From Favolaschia claudopus (taxonomy: Eukaryota > Basidiomycota > Agaricomycetes > Agaricales > Mycenaceae), in NCBI GenBank assembly GCA_037176885.1, contig JAWWNJ010000063.1:372001-436000 (forward strand): a DNA stretch of 64,000 nucleotides, read 5' to 3'. The notes beneath the pieces were generated by a model, which was not told the DNA's origin, did not search any database, and was given only the letters and a program-made list of their open reading frames with translations. Positions 1 through 12,085 of this stretch are shown here, piece by piece. How positions within the stretch are numbered: the first letter of the stretch is position 1; every line of letters starts with the position of its first letter. The position numbers and the translations under genes were made by a program.

Positions 1-1019
1 CGGGCCAGGAGTTCAGCGACGGGCACGAGAATCCATGATCCGTCTAAGGGAAATATGAAGTGATTTCAAAGTAGAGGAAGTGCTCATTGCGCGGTTGAAG
101 TTCAAAATTGAACGCAGGCGAAAATTGTCAGGATAGCAGGCGAAGGTATCGTTGTCACAATTGCGTCGAACTTGCAGTGGACTATGAACTTGCAAGAAAG
201 AGTTGAGATAAGTAAGTGAAACAGATAAAGTAATCAAAGCTGAGCGTCCTCCCGTTCGATATTGTGACTTGAGGCTAAGCATCACGACGACCAACGAGCT
301 TTCGAATCAGAGAAAATATTCAATGTTCGAGAAGTTACTAGTAGGATAGCCGCTCACAAAAAAAACGGCATCTTTACTGCTGAATAGTAACTGGGCGCAA
401 AAACCTGTCTGGAAGAGAGCAAAGGGGCGTGGGGAGCTGCGAAGAAGTATTTATGTGGAAAACACCCGCAGTTTGTGGGTAGGGTGCAGTCCAAGCCAAA
501 TTGGTTGCCAATGAAGATGTGATACGTGACAATCAGCGATCAAAGTTGGCCCCTGCCGGCATTATCAAAGGCGCGACAGGAGGGTTTGCAGCGAACAACG
601 TGAAGGAAGATGAAACAGTGGAGGGAGACCTTGGTTCTACCGTTGTGTTGATAATTTTGGGGGCAGCATGAACCTCACAGAAAGAGTTGCAATCCGACTC
701 AGAAAAGTCCGAGCGTCATGAACAGTTATTTTTGTTTCGCGGCTGCGTGCAGCGCTTTGAGGTTAACATTCCTACTGCGCATGAACTCTGGAACTGGGAA
801 GAATCGAGACCGCTGAGCTGTCTGCTTGAGGCACAAGACTCATCTTTGGAAAGCATTCCATCGGCACGAACAGAGATTTTCTTTATCGACATGCCACGCC
901 GAGTGTCAAAATGGAAGAACAAGATAAGTACCCAGCACAGAAACATTCAGTTGACCTGAAAATGCTTAAGCGCGTAGGAATGGCAGCGAAGCCATGAGAA
1001 GTGACTGACAAACCCAAGT
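1..1019. other. No gene recognised at left edge
   Basis: Short open frames occur on both strands, but none shows a family motif or a convincing chain of splice sites. The stretch may hold the promoter or untranslated region of a gene lying outside the window. I see nothing else in it. Confidence 0.4.
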
Positions 1020-2056
1020 TTATGTTTCGAGGGCTTCTTGTCGCATTTCCTCCAATTCGGCCCAGTCTGGTAGACCGAACAGGTCCGGAAGCGCATTCCA
1101 ACACTTCCGTCTTGCCTCTGCATGGAGTTCCTTGCCACTTGAGAGGCAGTGTCCGCATAAACCCCTTGGTGAGTCAAAACCAGCAGCAGTCCACGCTTTC
1201 TCCACCCATATATCGAGTGGCCAGTGCATTAATGCAGAGAAATTAGATGAAAGTTCCGAATGGATCTGCAGACGCAGCTCATTACATTTTTTCCAATTTG
1301 TGCAATCCGTGTCCTGTTCAGATGAATATTGTAGGAAAAAAATGTAGGATCTGGGGAGTTTGGCGCATCAGGGCCTGGTACCCAATTAAGCACGCATTCT
1401 GCTCCTCCTTCCCCAGCTCCATCCAGAGTGATTCCCCGAGGATGAGGTTCAACGGCCATTTGCAAACGTTGTAGTATGTCACAGGAAGAAGCCAAAGTGC
1501 ACCGACTTCCGTCGCAATCGCGACGCTCAACAACGTATCTCGAAATTGCTGGACGGATGGTCCTCCCCTGAGAAGTAAGGGTTGGACTAGGGAGTCGTAT
1601 CCAGAGAGATCTATCGGATAGATAGATTCGAGGTGTTGGAGTGCACGACGACGCAGATATGGAACATCATATTTGTGGGCAAGGCGAAGGACCCCCAAAG
1701 CATCTTCAATTTTAGTCTTTGCCGGAGGTGGCATGAAGAACCTATGGCGAGACGAGAGTTGAGATCTTAAGATTGAAGATTCGCAGCACACAAACTCACT
1801 CCGAATCAAATATCGCTCTGAGGAACACCTCCATCTGAGCTGGCTCGTCATACACAGTGACGACTGGCACGCCATCCATCGTTTCGCTATCCGCAGGTGG
1901 AGGCTGAGGCATCATGAACATGTCTGCAAATACAGAGGACTTTTGCTTCAAAATCGCCGTGAAGACCTGAAAAATGCGGCTTTGGGCGCGGATAATCACG
2001 AGTTCGGGAGTGAACCACAGTCGGTCAGCGCGCTGAGGTGGGTCATCTGTGGACAT
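1020..2056 (-). CDS. BTB/POZ domain protein
   Basis: Typical Agaricomycete BTB/POZ protein. The N-terminus reads MSTDDPPQRADRLWF, followed by the family pattern for a protein stored as 'information on a potential' (SRIFQVFTAILKQKSSVF, ADMF) and the run VVTVYDEPAQMEVFLRAIFDSE cut by an intron whose donor lies near 1800. The second exon continues with ALGVLRLAHKYDVPYLRRRA, the BTB-associated helix. A further short intron (about 43 nt, near 1342-1384) is needed to join the C-terminal exon, which ends LPDLFGLPDWAELEEM, a usual ending of this family. BTB proteins dimerise and often act as Cullin-3 adaptors; here the substrate is unknown. The start is the first Met before the BTB fold. The short second intron is the weakest part of the model; a frameshift would give the same picture. 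Confidence 0.8.
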
Positions 2057-2675
2057 TTGGGAGTGACGCAGAAGCTGCAGCGAAGTGGCAGTGGCTAAAC
2101 AAAAACCCAGAAAATTACGAGCATGTGCTCATCCCTCACGGTCCCGTGATCATCCGAGTCGGATTCTCTTTCCGAATCCAAATGTGTACCATTTTGGTCT
2201 AACGCGCGTTTCATACCGCGTGTTCACAAATCGCGAGAAGCAATACGCGTAGCGGGTAGTTGCACAGTCTCAGAGGCGTCATTCACAGCCAAACAATCCC
2301 TTCAGAGCCTTTTCTCGTAGACAGACGCTGCAGGCAGCAGCAGCTTCCGAAACTTGACACGGCAGAATTACTCTCTGATCTCTGACTGCATCTCCAAGAT
2401 GAGACGAAGCAAGCAGCCTGGGGATCGTCCACAGTAATCCATCCATAAATGGTGGTTTCCCCCACAATCTATCATTCAAGAAAGAACCTAGATTCAACGG
2501 ATTCGAACGTATTTCCACTGTGGCGGTCATCAACAAGTCTTAAACGTCCTTCCTTCTCTGCTTGACCCAACAAAACAGATGAAGTTAAAATCACTGTAAT
2601 CACACGTATGAAGCAAATTTAACACAGTCCAAAAGTCCACTACCCCAGCCCATATTCATCACGCATCGCTTCTGC
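2057..2675. other. Intergenic, no clear gene
   Basis: An open frame on the minus strand (about 2279-2536) carries five cysteines near its end but no recognisable domain or splice continuation. I treat the stretch as the promoter side of the BTB gene and the downstream flank of the small secreted protein gene. Confidence 0.35.
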
Positions 2676-3179
2676 TCATGGCGATGCGGGACTAACCCTA
2701 TCGCACCTGAACGAGCTCATTATATCGTTAAAATTCTGGACTCTGAGATCCGTCGATCCAGGGAACGAGAGAGCGAGTGAATTCCCAGAGCAACCCGAGT
2801 CCCTGAAAATAAAAACACAGCAAGCATGAATATTGATGTCTTCTCCCGTAGGATAAATCGAACTGTGGAGAGATGACACGCACTGGAAGACGGTACAAGT
2901 CACACCGATATCGGGTTGGAAAGTAGACACCTTGTCGTTGAAATCCTTTGCGCTGGTCAGGAAGTCGAAGCAATCGCCATTGTTGAAGGCGTCGACTTGG
3001 CAGTTTCCAAGGCCCAAAATGTCGACGCAGAACTTGACGTTGCCATCTACGCGCTAATATTGCTTTCAGTCTGCGAGTCAACCGGTGGGGCGAGTCGGAA
3101 TACGTACTGCGACGAGCGGGGACGCTTGCACGCTCACGAGGGCAGCCGCGAGAAGAGCGAACTTGAAGGGCTGATACAT
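2676..3179 (-). CDS. Small secreted cysteine-containing protein
   Basis: Three exons give a protein of about 120 residues. Exon 1 starts MYQPFKFALLAAALVSVQAS, a clear secretion signal peptide with a hydrophobic core and an Ala-X-Ala-like end. The second exon reads DGNVKFCVDILGLGNCQVDA and carries further Cys residues (NGDCFDF, DIGVTCTVFQ). After a second intron the third exon begins DSGCSGNSLALSF and ends at the stop at 2676. Five or six cysteines in the mature part suggest disulfide bonds. The size, signal peptide and lack of a known domain match the small secreted proteins common in basidiomycetes, with roles ranging from effector-like to cell-wall functions. I cannot assign one. A TATA-like box lies about 80 bp upstream. 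Confidence 0.7.
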
Positions 3180-4440
3180 ATTGGCTGTGAAAAGAAAAAA
3201 AAGGGGGGAGATGATGAAGAAGGGGAATGAATGCCAGGTGTGCTCGCTCGAGTGCTTTTATAATCTGTAACTTATATTAGACCCCGCCTCCGTCCTTGTA
3301 AAATTTTCGGGCCACTCGGGTGCTGCACAGCGAGAAACCCTTGTTTGGAGCCGTCATTTCCACCTGGAGGGAGGGATATAGTGCGAACCGCCGAGCTCTA
3401 ATTATTTCCCCCACACAAAACAGTGCTCCCCCATTTTGACAGATCCAGAGCCATCCCGCTCATGGGCTGTTTTCAAGCGGGGCCGGGGGCAACGGCGTCC
3501 CCGGCGCCATCCAGGGTTGATTCCTGAATCCTCCGTCAATAGGACATCTGTGTTATGTAGACGGCGAACAAAAGCGGTGTTCCCGTCAGCGCTGGGGAAT
3601 GAATCCGCTGCGGACAAAAAGATAATCAAGATTGCCAGTGTGCATAGCAGATGAGAGCGCGGGTGCCACAAAGAATCGCCCAACAATCAGGGTGAAAATC
3701 GAAGAGGCAGAGATGCGCAGCGAGGTGGAAGGCAGACATAGTACTAGCAGGTCGAGAACAAGATGTGTCGTAGACCAAACGATGGGATGGCATTCAATTG
3801 ACAATGATGTAGATCTGGAAATTGTAGACAGTTTTGGGATACGAACCGCGTCTTCGATCCGGGTCTGTGGATTGATGTGGGGGAAGAGAGGCGCAGATGC
3901 AGATGAAGGCGATGAGAGCCTGAGCAGTGTGCCTCTAGGAGGAGTCGGCGACTGGATTCGTCGACGTCTCTGCAGCAAGTGACACAAGAATCAGCGCTTC
4001 CTGCAGAGAATGGATGAGTAGCGAACGAACGGATAGAATGCGATAAAATACAAAATACAGTTATGAATATGCGTATGTAGTAGGATGTGGTGATGTCGAA
4101 AAACGAAAGCCAAGTCCGGTAAAATACCAGGGATAAAGTAAGTAAGTAGGTAGCCCAAAGGGTCCACACAATGCGGTAGTCGTGTCTATACGTAGTAAGA
4201 ACCAAAGGAAAACAAAACCCCAAACCCGATAGACTACTCTACTTTAGCCTGGATAGATAGATAGATCGGTAGGTATGCGATGCGACAGCGGCGAACGGGA
4301 ATTAGACGAAAGATACGGATACAATGCCTGTAGATGAGATGAGATGGTGATCAGCGTAATGAGCGTATACTGTAACTTTATAAGTAGGATGGGATATAGT
4401 CATAGGTCATAGACATAGTCGTAGTCGTATAAGGAAAGGG
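3180..4440. other. Intergenic, promoter and 3' flank
   Basis: The stretch holds the promoter of the small secreted protein gene and the downstream flank of the tetraspanin gene. Open frames around 3402-4223 on both strands overlap each other, have no domain signature and look like chance. Simple GATA-type repeats (gatagatagatagat) lie near 4250. Confidence 0.4.
3256..3263 (-). promoter_or_regulatory. TATA-like box of small secreted protein gene
   Basis: On the minus strand the site reads TTATAAAA, about 77 bp before the ATG at 3179, a usual distance for a fungal core promoter. Confidence 0.45.
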
Positions 4441-6061
4441 TCATATCGCCGTATCCGGCTTGGTGCCCCCGATAGTGCCATAGCGCGGTCCAGAAGACGT
4501 GGTGCCGGACCTCAAGGTGGAGGATGAAGAGGCGACACCCATCGGATCCATAGGCATGCTGTGTAGGTCGGAGAGATCGACAGTGGATCCAGCGCGTGAG
4601 TGGGTGTTTGTGACGAAGGCAGCGGCTGCTTCAGGGCCATAGTCTTCAGCGAGCTGGCTGTAGCGGGAGTCAGCAACGGATGTAGGAAACAGGAGGAGAA
4701 GAAAGGGTGGATTGGCCTCGCCTCCGAAGGAGGCGAGTATAGGAAGAATGGAAGGAACACGCACGCAGCATAATTGTCCATAATGACCGCCACCGCCGCC
4801 TCGTCCAGCCTGTACGCCTTAGGCATCATCCCCTTCCCAAACCGATACGTGACATGATTCGAGCATAACAGGCTCGCCACGATAACCACCAGATGCACAG
4901 CCACCAGCGAAAAGATGATGATATACCACTTCTTAAGCAATGCGCGCTGATATTTGAGGTACGGCCCCTTGCACCCAGGCAACACGCTCCTCGCATAACA
5001 CGTACTACTTATACTCGCTTCCACAAAGGGATTGAAGTACCCGCAGCAATGCAGGACGTTTTGTATTCGCCTCCGCGCAGTGATGTCGAAGAGCCGGGAC
5101 CACTCGAAGTTGAGCTTGCCTTCGAGGTTCAGGTTCGCGCGGCGGTAGGTGAGGTATCCTGGGGTGACGAGGAAGGCGAAGGAGAACCAGAGGAAGAAGC
5201 AGTAGAATGCGAGGATGGAGCGATTGTTGAGGAGGACACCGACCCAGCCGAATACGGCGGTGAAGACGGCGACGGAGGCGGCGAGGGTGGAGAAGACGAG
5301 CTCCGTGCGGTTGGCGACACGTATGACGTCGGAATTCTCGAGTATGTCGAGCCAGATGAGGATCATGCCGACGAGGGCGGTGAGAGCGATAGTGGAGTAC
5401 TGAGGACAGAAGAGGCACTTATTAGAGTGGAGATGGACAAAGAGACAAAGGGAAGACGCACGACAATATTAACGATGAAGAGCACCGTCTTAAAACGCGT
5501 CCACCGCCCCCGCATTTCAGATCTTTCAAACAAGCCTCTCCGGTGCGCGGTCGGGTGCAGATCGTCTCTGTCGTCAGGCATACGGGCCGCCCCCTTCCCA
5601 AATGCGTCGACACCTCCACCACGAGCCATCGTAGGCAGCGTTGGAGTCCTTTCCTCACCCCTCCGCCTCCGCCGGGGACCCCCGAAGACCAATGCATCTG
5701 AAAACTTGGCGGGCGTATAGTTCACGCTGAGCGAAGCCGACGCGCGGTGCTCCAGATTATGCAGGGCCAGCGCTGACGACGTCCGCAGAGAGGATGTGCC
5801 TTCGCCAGGATTGAGTCCGAACGGCGACGCAGCGCGAGTAGTGGTCTCGCTTGCTGGCATCAACGATGAGGCCGCGCCGAACGATACACTACGTTCCCGC
5901 TCATGCAGGCGGGAGCGTGGCATGGACGGGTCAAGCATGGCGGTGGAATTAGAGGGCTCGTAGTCTTCAGGCTCAATCCAGCTCAAGACTTGTGAGTTGC
6001 GGCGGCGCGGAAAGGATGAAGGGGCAGATGAATGCGAGGACGAAGTTCTGTACAATGGCAT
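4441..6061 (-). CDS. Tetraspanin, Tsp2-like
   Basis: Four-span membrane protein with a long polar N-terminal tail (Ser/Arg/Pro rich, about 190 residues). TM1 is built across an intron (exon end at 5462, next exon from 5399) and reads FKTVLFIVNIVYSTIALTAL. TM2 (LVFSTLAASVAVFTAVFG) and TM3 (ILAFYCFFLWFSFAFLVT) follow. The large extracellular loop holds the tetraspanin CCG signature in VLHCCGYFNPF plus more Cys (STCYARSVLPGCKG). TM4 is KKWYIIIFSLVAVHLVVIV. The last intron (4658-4764) joins in phase to a cytoplasmic tail ending KPDTAI. Tetraspanins organise membrane microdomains; fungal Tsp2 proteins belong to the same fold. The N-terminus is uncertain: an upstream frame starting MSASPPGTPSRPGSIYNRF near 6247 ends at a perfect GTAAGT donor and could be exon 1, but no acceptor restores the frame, so I start at 6061. 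Confidence 0.8.
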
Positions 6062-6364
6062 GAGTTAGTTAGCATATCGAGTATCGGGACTAGGACGGAC
6101 GCTTGAGACATCTGAGAAGATTCTGAGTAAACTAGCGCCCGAGAAAGGTACAGGACTTACCAAAGGCGTCGAGCTACTGCCATTGGAAGCAAACCGATTA
6201 TATATGGACCCAGGGCGCGAAGGGGTACCAGGAGGGGAGGCGGACATCGGTATAGTGGTAGGGGAGTGATCAGCGGCCGCCCACTGAAAAAATGTCCCGA
6301 AAACACCGCCAAGGAACGAGAACGCCGATGTGATAGGACACAAACTCGATGGTAGTACGACCAA

Positions 6365-7364
6365 GGGAAGCGCTCGTACGGGTTCTACAACCGCAGAAGC
6401 AGACCCCCCAAAGTCCGTCGTTGCCTGTGGTAGTTCAAGGTAGAGCGGAAAACGGGATTTTTACATGACGCCTCGCGTCTGTGTTTTGATGCGGATATTT
6501 TGATATTTTCGGGGATACGGTTCCGTGTGCTATTTTAAGAAATTTGAAAATCATGGGTGGTTCATCTGGCCAAGACTTGTTCAGTCTGGTGCTACAGGCT
6601 CAGTTATAAACACACCAAAAATGTTTGCGAGAGGTTCAGAGCAGCCTCGATGGTGGGCGAGCTAAATATCCCGAGTTAGGGCTAGCTGCTATAAGGAGCT
6701 TCGGGGAATGCAGACCGCGATCTACACAGGGATCACGGCGTTCAGAAGTGCATCGCCAACGACCAGATTAGCCTCGTAATCAGGCCTGATCAGGATCGTA
6801 ATGATTTTTGACCGCTCGCAGCAACATACTTAATATCTGAAAATCAACTGAAAATTCGTTCAGACGCACGAATATTGCACAAGTTAAAGCTCACAAAGAA
6901 GCCCGTTACCTTGGCTATCTACCTAGATAAGTACAGCAGTTGGACTGTTGGAGACGAGTTGGAGAGTAATCATGAACATGACCTTAAGGGGCGACGTCAT
7001 GACTGCACACATTCAGCGCTACAACAATGGCATGTAAGAGAAGTAGACTTGGGGACATTCACCTGAGCGCTCAAGACTGAAGATGGCGATAATTAGACTG
7101 GATTGAAGCGCGATTTGCTGATATATTGAGGCACAGGACAGATGTAGCTCATCTACATGAAGACCCATAGTCGCGTGGAGGCGAGAAAAGGCATACATAT
7201 ATGGGTGGGATGGCGGATTTACTGAGGCTCAAGCTTGCATACAGATGATGTGCTTTCATCACAATGTGTCCCGAAAAAGAGCCATGTCGATTAGAGATTT
7301 TCTGAGACTAGCATGAGCCAAATCCATTCAGAACTGACGAGAGAGCAAACAAGCCCCACTTACC
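6365..7364. other. Intergenic, no gene seen
   Basis: AT-rich stretch upstream of the tetraspanin gene. No open frame longer than about 60 codons has any recognisable feature. It probably holds the tetraspanin promoter. Confidence 0.4.
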
Positions 7365-7628
7365 CTACCGCCCACCACCCGTCTTGACCGCCTCCTTCTC
7401 CTCCTTCAACGCCTCCTTCAGCTTTTGCACCTGAACTGTAACTGCGCTGTGTCCGCCTTGTGCAGCCGTCGTACGGTCCTGGAAGTCTTGTAAGAACGTC
7501 TCCAGACGCTTTTGAGTACGCTTTGTCGACAGCGGCGTCCGCGATATCGCGTTGATGCGCAATGGGGCGTGTAGCGGCGCGTCCATGGATGTGGAGGTTG
7601 GAGAGAATGATGTGACTGTCACAGTCAC
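7365..7628 (-). CDS. Small predicted coiled-coil protein, function unknown
   Basis: An 87-residue open frame with no intron needed. It has a basic middle part (TPLSTKRTQKRLETFLQDF) and a Lys/Glu-rich C-terminal helix (VQKLKEALKEEKEAVK) likely to form a coiled coil. Small helical subunits of kinetochore or vesicle-tethering complexes have this look, but I do not recognise the family. A second Met (MDAPLHAPLRIN) is an equally good start. Right after the stop codon the sequence continues into a strong GTAAGT donor, so the true 3' end may be spliced differently. Whether the gene is real is open. Confidence 0.4.
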   Translation of the reverse strand: MTVTVTSFSPTSTSMDAPLHAPLRINAISRTPLSTKRTQKRLETFLQDFQDRTTAAQGGHSAVTVQVQKLKEALKEEKEAVKTGGGR

Positions 7629-7997
7629 AGCTTAAAACACGGTAACGTGACTTCAGTTGTTTCCTCTCTTCATCGGGGAAGGACTGAGCAAGCAAGAGAG
7701 ATTCCAGGGCAGTAGTCGGCTCTCAACAAGGCTGAACAAAAGAGAATTACGTGTCGCGATCAAGTGATGTACAAACAACATTAAATTATTCATTTTGCTA
7801 TTCTATCCTGTTACATTTCCCTTTATTCCCCGATCTATAGTCCGTGTTTCGCAGATAAAAAAATACTTGTAGATATAAGTATGTAAATGAGGGTAGGCTG
7901 ATCAAAGCTGGGAAGGCGTCAGGCTGTTATAAATCGGGCAAAGCTTGTCCCAAGCAGCTATTAATTGAATCGTCAGTTAGTTGTTCCGAAATGAAGT
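7629..7997. other. Intergenic, no gene seen
   Basis: AT-rich stretch between the small coiled-coil gene and the laccase gene. It is the downstream flank of the laccase. Nothing else was seen. Confidence 0.4.
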
Positions 7998-10499
7998 TTA
8001 AGATTCATATGTACGAGGTTGCTTCGAGTGCGACACTGTTCCAGTGTCCTCCGCAAACACCACGGCAAGTCCGCTAGGTCAAAAACGTCAGACATGTTGC
8101 GAACTGATGATGATGAAAATTCGGCCAACTGACATGTCTAGATTGAAGATGCGCGTCAGAGACGTTAGAATACGGTATGGTACGTACCGAGGTGGAAGTC
8201 GATATGGCCTTTTGTATCTCGTCAGTAATCATGCAGTTCACAGCAGAGGCAAGAGCGTACAGTGCAAGAACCAGCTTATGATGCGATTGATGATGAGCGT
8301 TGAATCGACAAAAAGGAAATGGAACACGTACGGCCCGGCGTTGTCAGTGACGAAGCGGAAGGTTGCGTTGTCTGTAGTGAGAGAACCGGTCGATATGACA
8401 TCTCGCACAACAGGGTCAACGAAGTTGTAGGTACTGTTGCCGGCACTGCGAATAACGTGGAAATTATGCTGCAAAATGTTCAGAATTACCCTCAGACGAG
8501 GATATAACGACATACTCCGTGAAGATGGAAGGGGTGCTGAATATGGGTTAGCTTTCGTATGTATAATCGTGAATTGTAAAAACACACCGGAGCACCAGGC
8601 GAGCCACCCGGAATACTGATCTCAATGACTTTATTCGGAGGTAAAGTATAAACGCTGCCCGAGGGAAGCAAATCCTGTGCAGCTTGGGCGCCACTAAGAA
8701 TTTGTAGAAGCACAGGAACGGTGGGAGGAACAAAAGCAGCTCCGTTGATGGTAAACTGGAACGTCGTAAAATCCAAAGCAATATTCAAATTGATGTTGAC
8801 GTCGGCGCCTCCAGGGACGGGAAGTCCCGGGACTGGCATTCGGACGAGAGGATGAAGGGCGGTTTCAACGAGTGGTTTCGTAGAAGTTGAATTGGTGGTG
8901 GGTTCTTTGTTCGGAGCGCCGATGTAACGGAGAATGGCAGAATTAATTCCGCCAGCAAAGCCAGTGTTTCCGAAGTTGGGATTGGCGCGAATCCAGTAGT
9001 TGCCGATGTTTTGGTTTGCCTTGATAACAAAAGAATAGCGTTGGCCGGCTAAAACGATATGTCTAACTGCTAAAAAGTATGCTCGCAGACTCACCGAAAA
9101 TCTGAATTGAATCTACAGGAAGAGGCTTGTGGTTGACACCGTCCACCTAGGGCAGATAAATTTGACGAAGATGAACACGAAAACTTTCCTTGCCTCGATG
9201 ATGGTCATGCCATGTCCGTCGATACTAATTTGAAACACAACTCAGTTTCTTCTCATTGGAGAAGACAGTGCTCTTACCTGAAGACAAAATTGGGATCGCA
9301 ACTCATCGAGACCAATCTGAAGCGATAGCGAAGTCCCTTGATTACTTTGATGACAGCGAGGGGAGAAGCAGGCTGCAAGAAGGTTGTTGATGACTGATCT
9401 GACTGTCTCTGCATGAACACCGACTCACCCCTCCAGCATATCTTCCAAGGCCATTAATCAAGGTTGAATCGGAAGTCGGAGGAATAGGCAATCTAAATCA
9501 ATGATATCGAGGGCTGCGACAGCATAATTCTAAAGAACAAACTCACTGAGGCGCAGGCAGATGGTACCAATCAGAGAGCGTAATGACAGTCGAATCGTCG
9601 TCAATATCATAGACTGTTCAACCATTATTCTGGGAACTTTGAATCATTTCAACATCGCTCACGTAACCGATGTGGGTCCAACAGATCATAGACTGGCAAA
9701 ATTAGGAAGAGTCGAGGACATTGAAACTGGACTGAACTCACCGACCATGGGTCCACGCAACCCGTCGCAATACTTTGGTTCTCCGTCAATAGAAATTCAA
9801 CCATCGAACATGAAAGAGGGCTCGCCTGTGTAGCTTTCAAGAATTTAGCAAAAAAAATGCATAAAAAATGTCGGAATACATACAAAGATGGCTGTGATAC
9901 CAATAGGTTCCAGCTTGCCCGGGAGCTTGGAAATCGTATCTGAAGACCTGCATGAGGCACAAAAGAGATCTAGATTTGATGCTTGTCATCTCACAAGAAA
10001 GAGTGATTCGCCGCTATGGGGCATTCTGACAACACAAAATCAGCGCATTCCAACAAATGCTCAAGCCACACTCACGTGTGACAAACGCCGGACCATCTGC
10101 CCAGCTCGAGTTTTTCTGGAAGAACCCGTCTATTTTTTAACAAACGGTGCGCTTTGCGTAAGTAGGGATTTTGGAAGACAACATGAGGACGGACGCCAAT
10201 GAATGCTCGTCGATTGAAGCATGGTATTATCATGCAGCTTATCCACCACATTCAAGAGAAATCGGTTTCCTTTGAGGCCTTTGATCAGAGGTCCGGGGAA
10301 AGTACCGCCTGCTAGGACCGTCCTGTGAATGATTCAGCGTGAATTCCATGCGCCGTGAAACTCGCACTCACGATCGACTAAAGCCATCTGGCGCGATCAC
10401 CTTGTTCACGATTTGCAACTCTGCAACAGGGCCTACAGAAGCCGCAAACGCTCCTCGAAAGAAATACGGAAGAGAAAGGGCGAAGAACGAAAAACGCAT
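7998..10499 (-). CDS. Laccase (multicopper oxidase) with full copper ligand set
   Basis: Secreted laccase oxidising phenols with reduction of oxygen to water. The signal peptide is [19 protein letters not shown], and more than ten short introns interrupt the gene. All four copper loops are visible: TSIHWHGFFQ (split by an intron), [32 protein letters not shown] and WFLHCHIDFHL. The hydrophobic middle domain [20 protein letters not shown] is also typical. Every His ligand and the type-1 Cys is present, so the enzyme should be active. Two introns appear to use GC rather than GT donors: 9773-9825 (CAG|GCGAGC) and 9147-9193 (GAG|GCAAGG). The protein ends soon after GLAVVFAED with a short tail ([12 protein letters not shown]), shorter than many laccases. 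The start is the only Met placed before a signal peptide. It is a true paralogue of the two laccase-like genes at 46 and 60 kb, which lack some ligands. Confidence 0.92.
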
Positions 10500-11029
10500 T
10501 GTGGACGAAGAGGAAAGAAAGGATGGTCGTGAAAATCAATGGAGGGAGCAAGTCTTTGGCGCCGCCTTTTCTATGATGTCGGAAGCGAATATGTCTCTGC
10601 GGGCATCATGTATTTCCCGGCTTTAGAACGAGGTTTGACGTCTGTTCCGTCCCTGAGGGTGACCGCTGAAACTGCAGGCGTCGTAATCAGTGCTTGAACT
10701 GAGGCAATAAATTCTCAATGAGTAAGTACGCAAAGAACAGGTCCCCATTTAGAAATTGATGAACTGTCCAATCGAATGGAGTCGTCCACTTCAGACATTT
10801 GAAACTCTAGTCTTGTGTCCCACTAAGCAATACGACGGTAGCCTCGATGAATTCTGGTGAAGGGAATGAGATCGGTGGGCTTGAGACTCACGAAGAACCA
10901 TTGGAAACTTGTTGGAACTTGGAAGCAGAGCTGTTGAAGTTCATCAATCATGAAAACAGAAAATGTGACTGGCATCGCCTGGAAATGAATGATGACTCCG
11001 TGCATTGGCGGTTGTTCCGTTTTCTAGTA
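10500..11029. other. Upstream region of laccase, no clear gene
   Basis: Promoter side of the laccase gene. Minus-strand frames in 10823-11005 (for example HGVIIHFQAMP) may be terminal exons of the unresolved gene further upstream, but no reading could be joined with confidence. Confidence 0.3.
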
Positions 11030-11996
11030 GCTGCGAGCTACTCTGCTCAAACTGCCGGCTGGATTCGCGTCCAGACGCGCATAGCGGGCTCTGCTCAATT
11101 GTAGAGCGGGACGACAGAGACGGAGGAGGCCGGTACGACATGACGAGCAACATTCGTTCCATGTGACTCGCGTTAACGGGTAGGAGTTACTGTTGATGTT
11201 GAACAACAGGGCTTGGCCGAAATACAATTCGGTCTGTCGAGGTCGCCTTGCGTCTGACATCAATATATGAGGCGGATATCAGTCAACCGTTTCAAGATTT
11301 AGAATACTAGACAAACCTGGCTCGGAGTCGGAAACACTTGAGAGAAGGACACAACACTCCCACCGTCCCGTTCATCGCGATAACCGATCGGCGGCGTCTG
11401 TTCCTTGAAATAAGTATACCGCAAAGTGACGTTGGAACCGCACAGACCTCTCATCCCGGGGACCGTTCTGTTCTTTTGGTAACCATCTTCGACTCCGGTA
11501 GAGGGCTTGATCCTCCATCTCCTCCTCAAACCCGCAGCTTTCAGACATTCAATGCCAAGTGACGTCTCCACCCGATGGAACCACCCGGGAGCCGTCGAAT
11601 ATTTTCCAGGTACGGATAGACAGCGCGCGATACACATCTTCCGGTCCAGATATCGTTAAATACTAACGGGCGGCGTAACGGGAGTTTCAATAATGAGTGT
11701 GATGCGTTTACCGACGCTCCTTTGCGACATGGCAATGTGTATGTCACTGTACGGAGAGAATGAGCTTTATCGAGCTAGACTAGACGCGAGAGCTCGACTT
11801 AACCTCGTACCTGGCTTGAATGAATGTCGAAATCGACTTTCTCGTCCGCGACAGCGGCTGCCTTCGAGAGTGTTGCATAGAAAATGATTGAAACCAAGAT
11901 CCCCGGATTCAGGATCACATCCCGAGTTAGACTTTGACCCTCTTTGACCTCAATCCAACGAAAACGCTGTCTTCCAAGATGGATGTCAATTCGCAA
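11030..11996 (-). pseudogene. Unresolved coding remnants of unknown protein
   Basis: Several minus-strand frames look protein-like and are separated by intron-like spacers: ITLIIETPVTPP near 11680, WRIKPSTGVEDGYQKN near 11500 and LCGSNVTLRYTYFKEQTPP near 11420, then DLDRPNCISAKPCCSTST after a plausible intron. I could not join them into one frame with canonical splice sites: the exon ending near 11810 runs straight into a stop after the best acceptor. Either a real gene has an intron pattern I misread, or the locus is decaying. No family is recognised. Confidence 0.3.
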
Positions 11997-12085
11997 AGAC
12001 CGTCAGAACAACGCGGTCACATGGGACGCTGCGAGTTGAATCGCGGCTTGATTTATCTAGCTATTCATCAGTACTACGCAACTCC

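Noticed and set aside
3402..4223. Overlapping open frames on both strands between the small secreted protein and tetraspanin genes
   Set aside because: They overlap, have no domain, lack splice partners and lie where untranslated flanks are expected.
5005..5418. Arg/His-rich frame antisense or out of frame to the tetraspanin exons
   Set aside because: It is a shadow of GC-rich coding sequence; the tetraspanin frame has membrane helices and the CCG motif.
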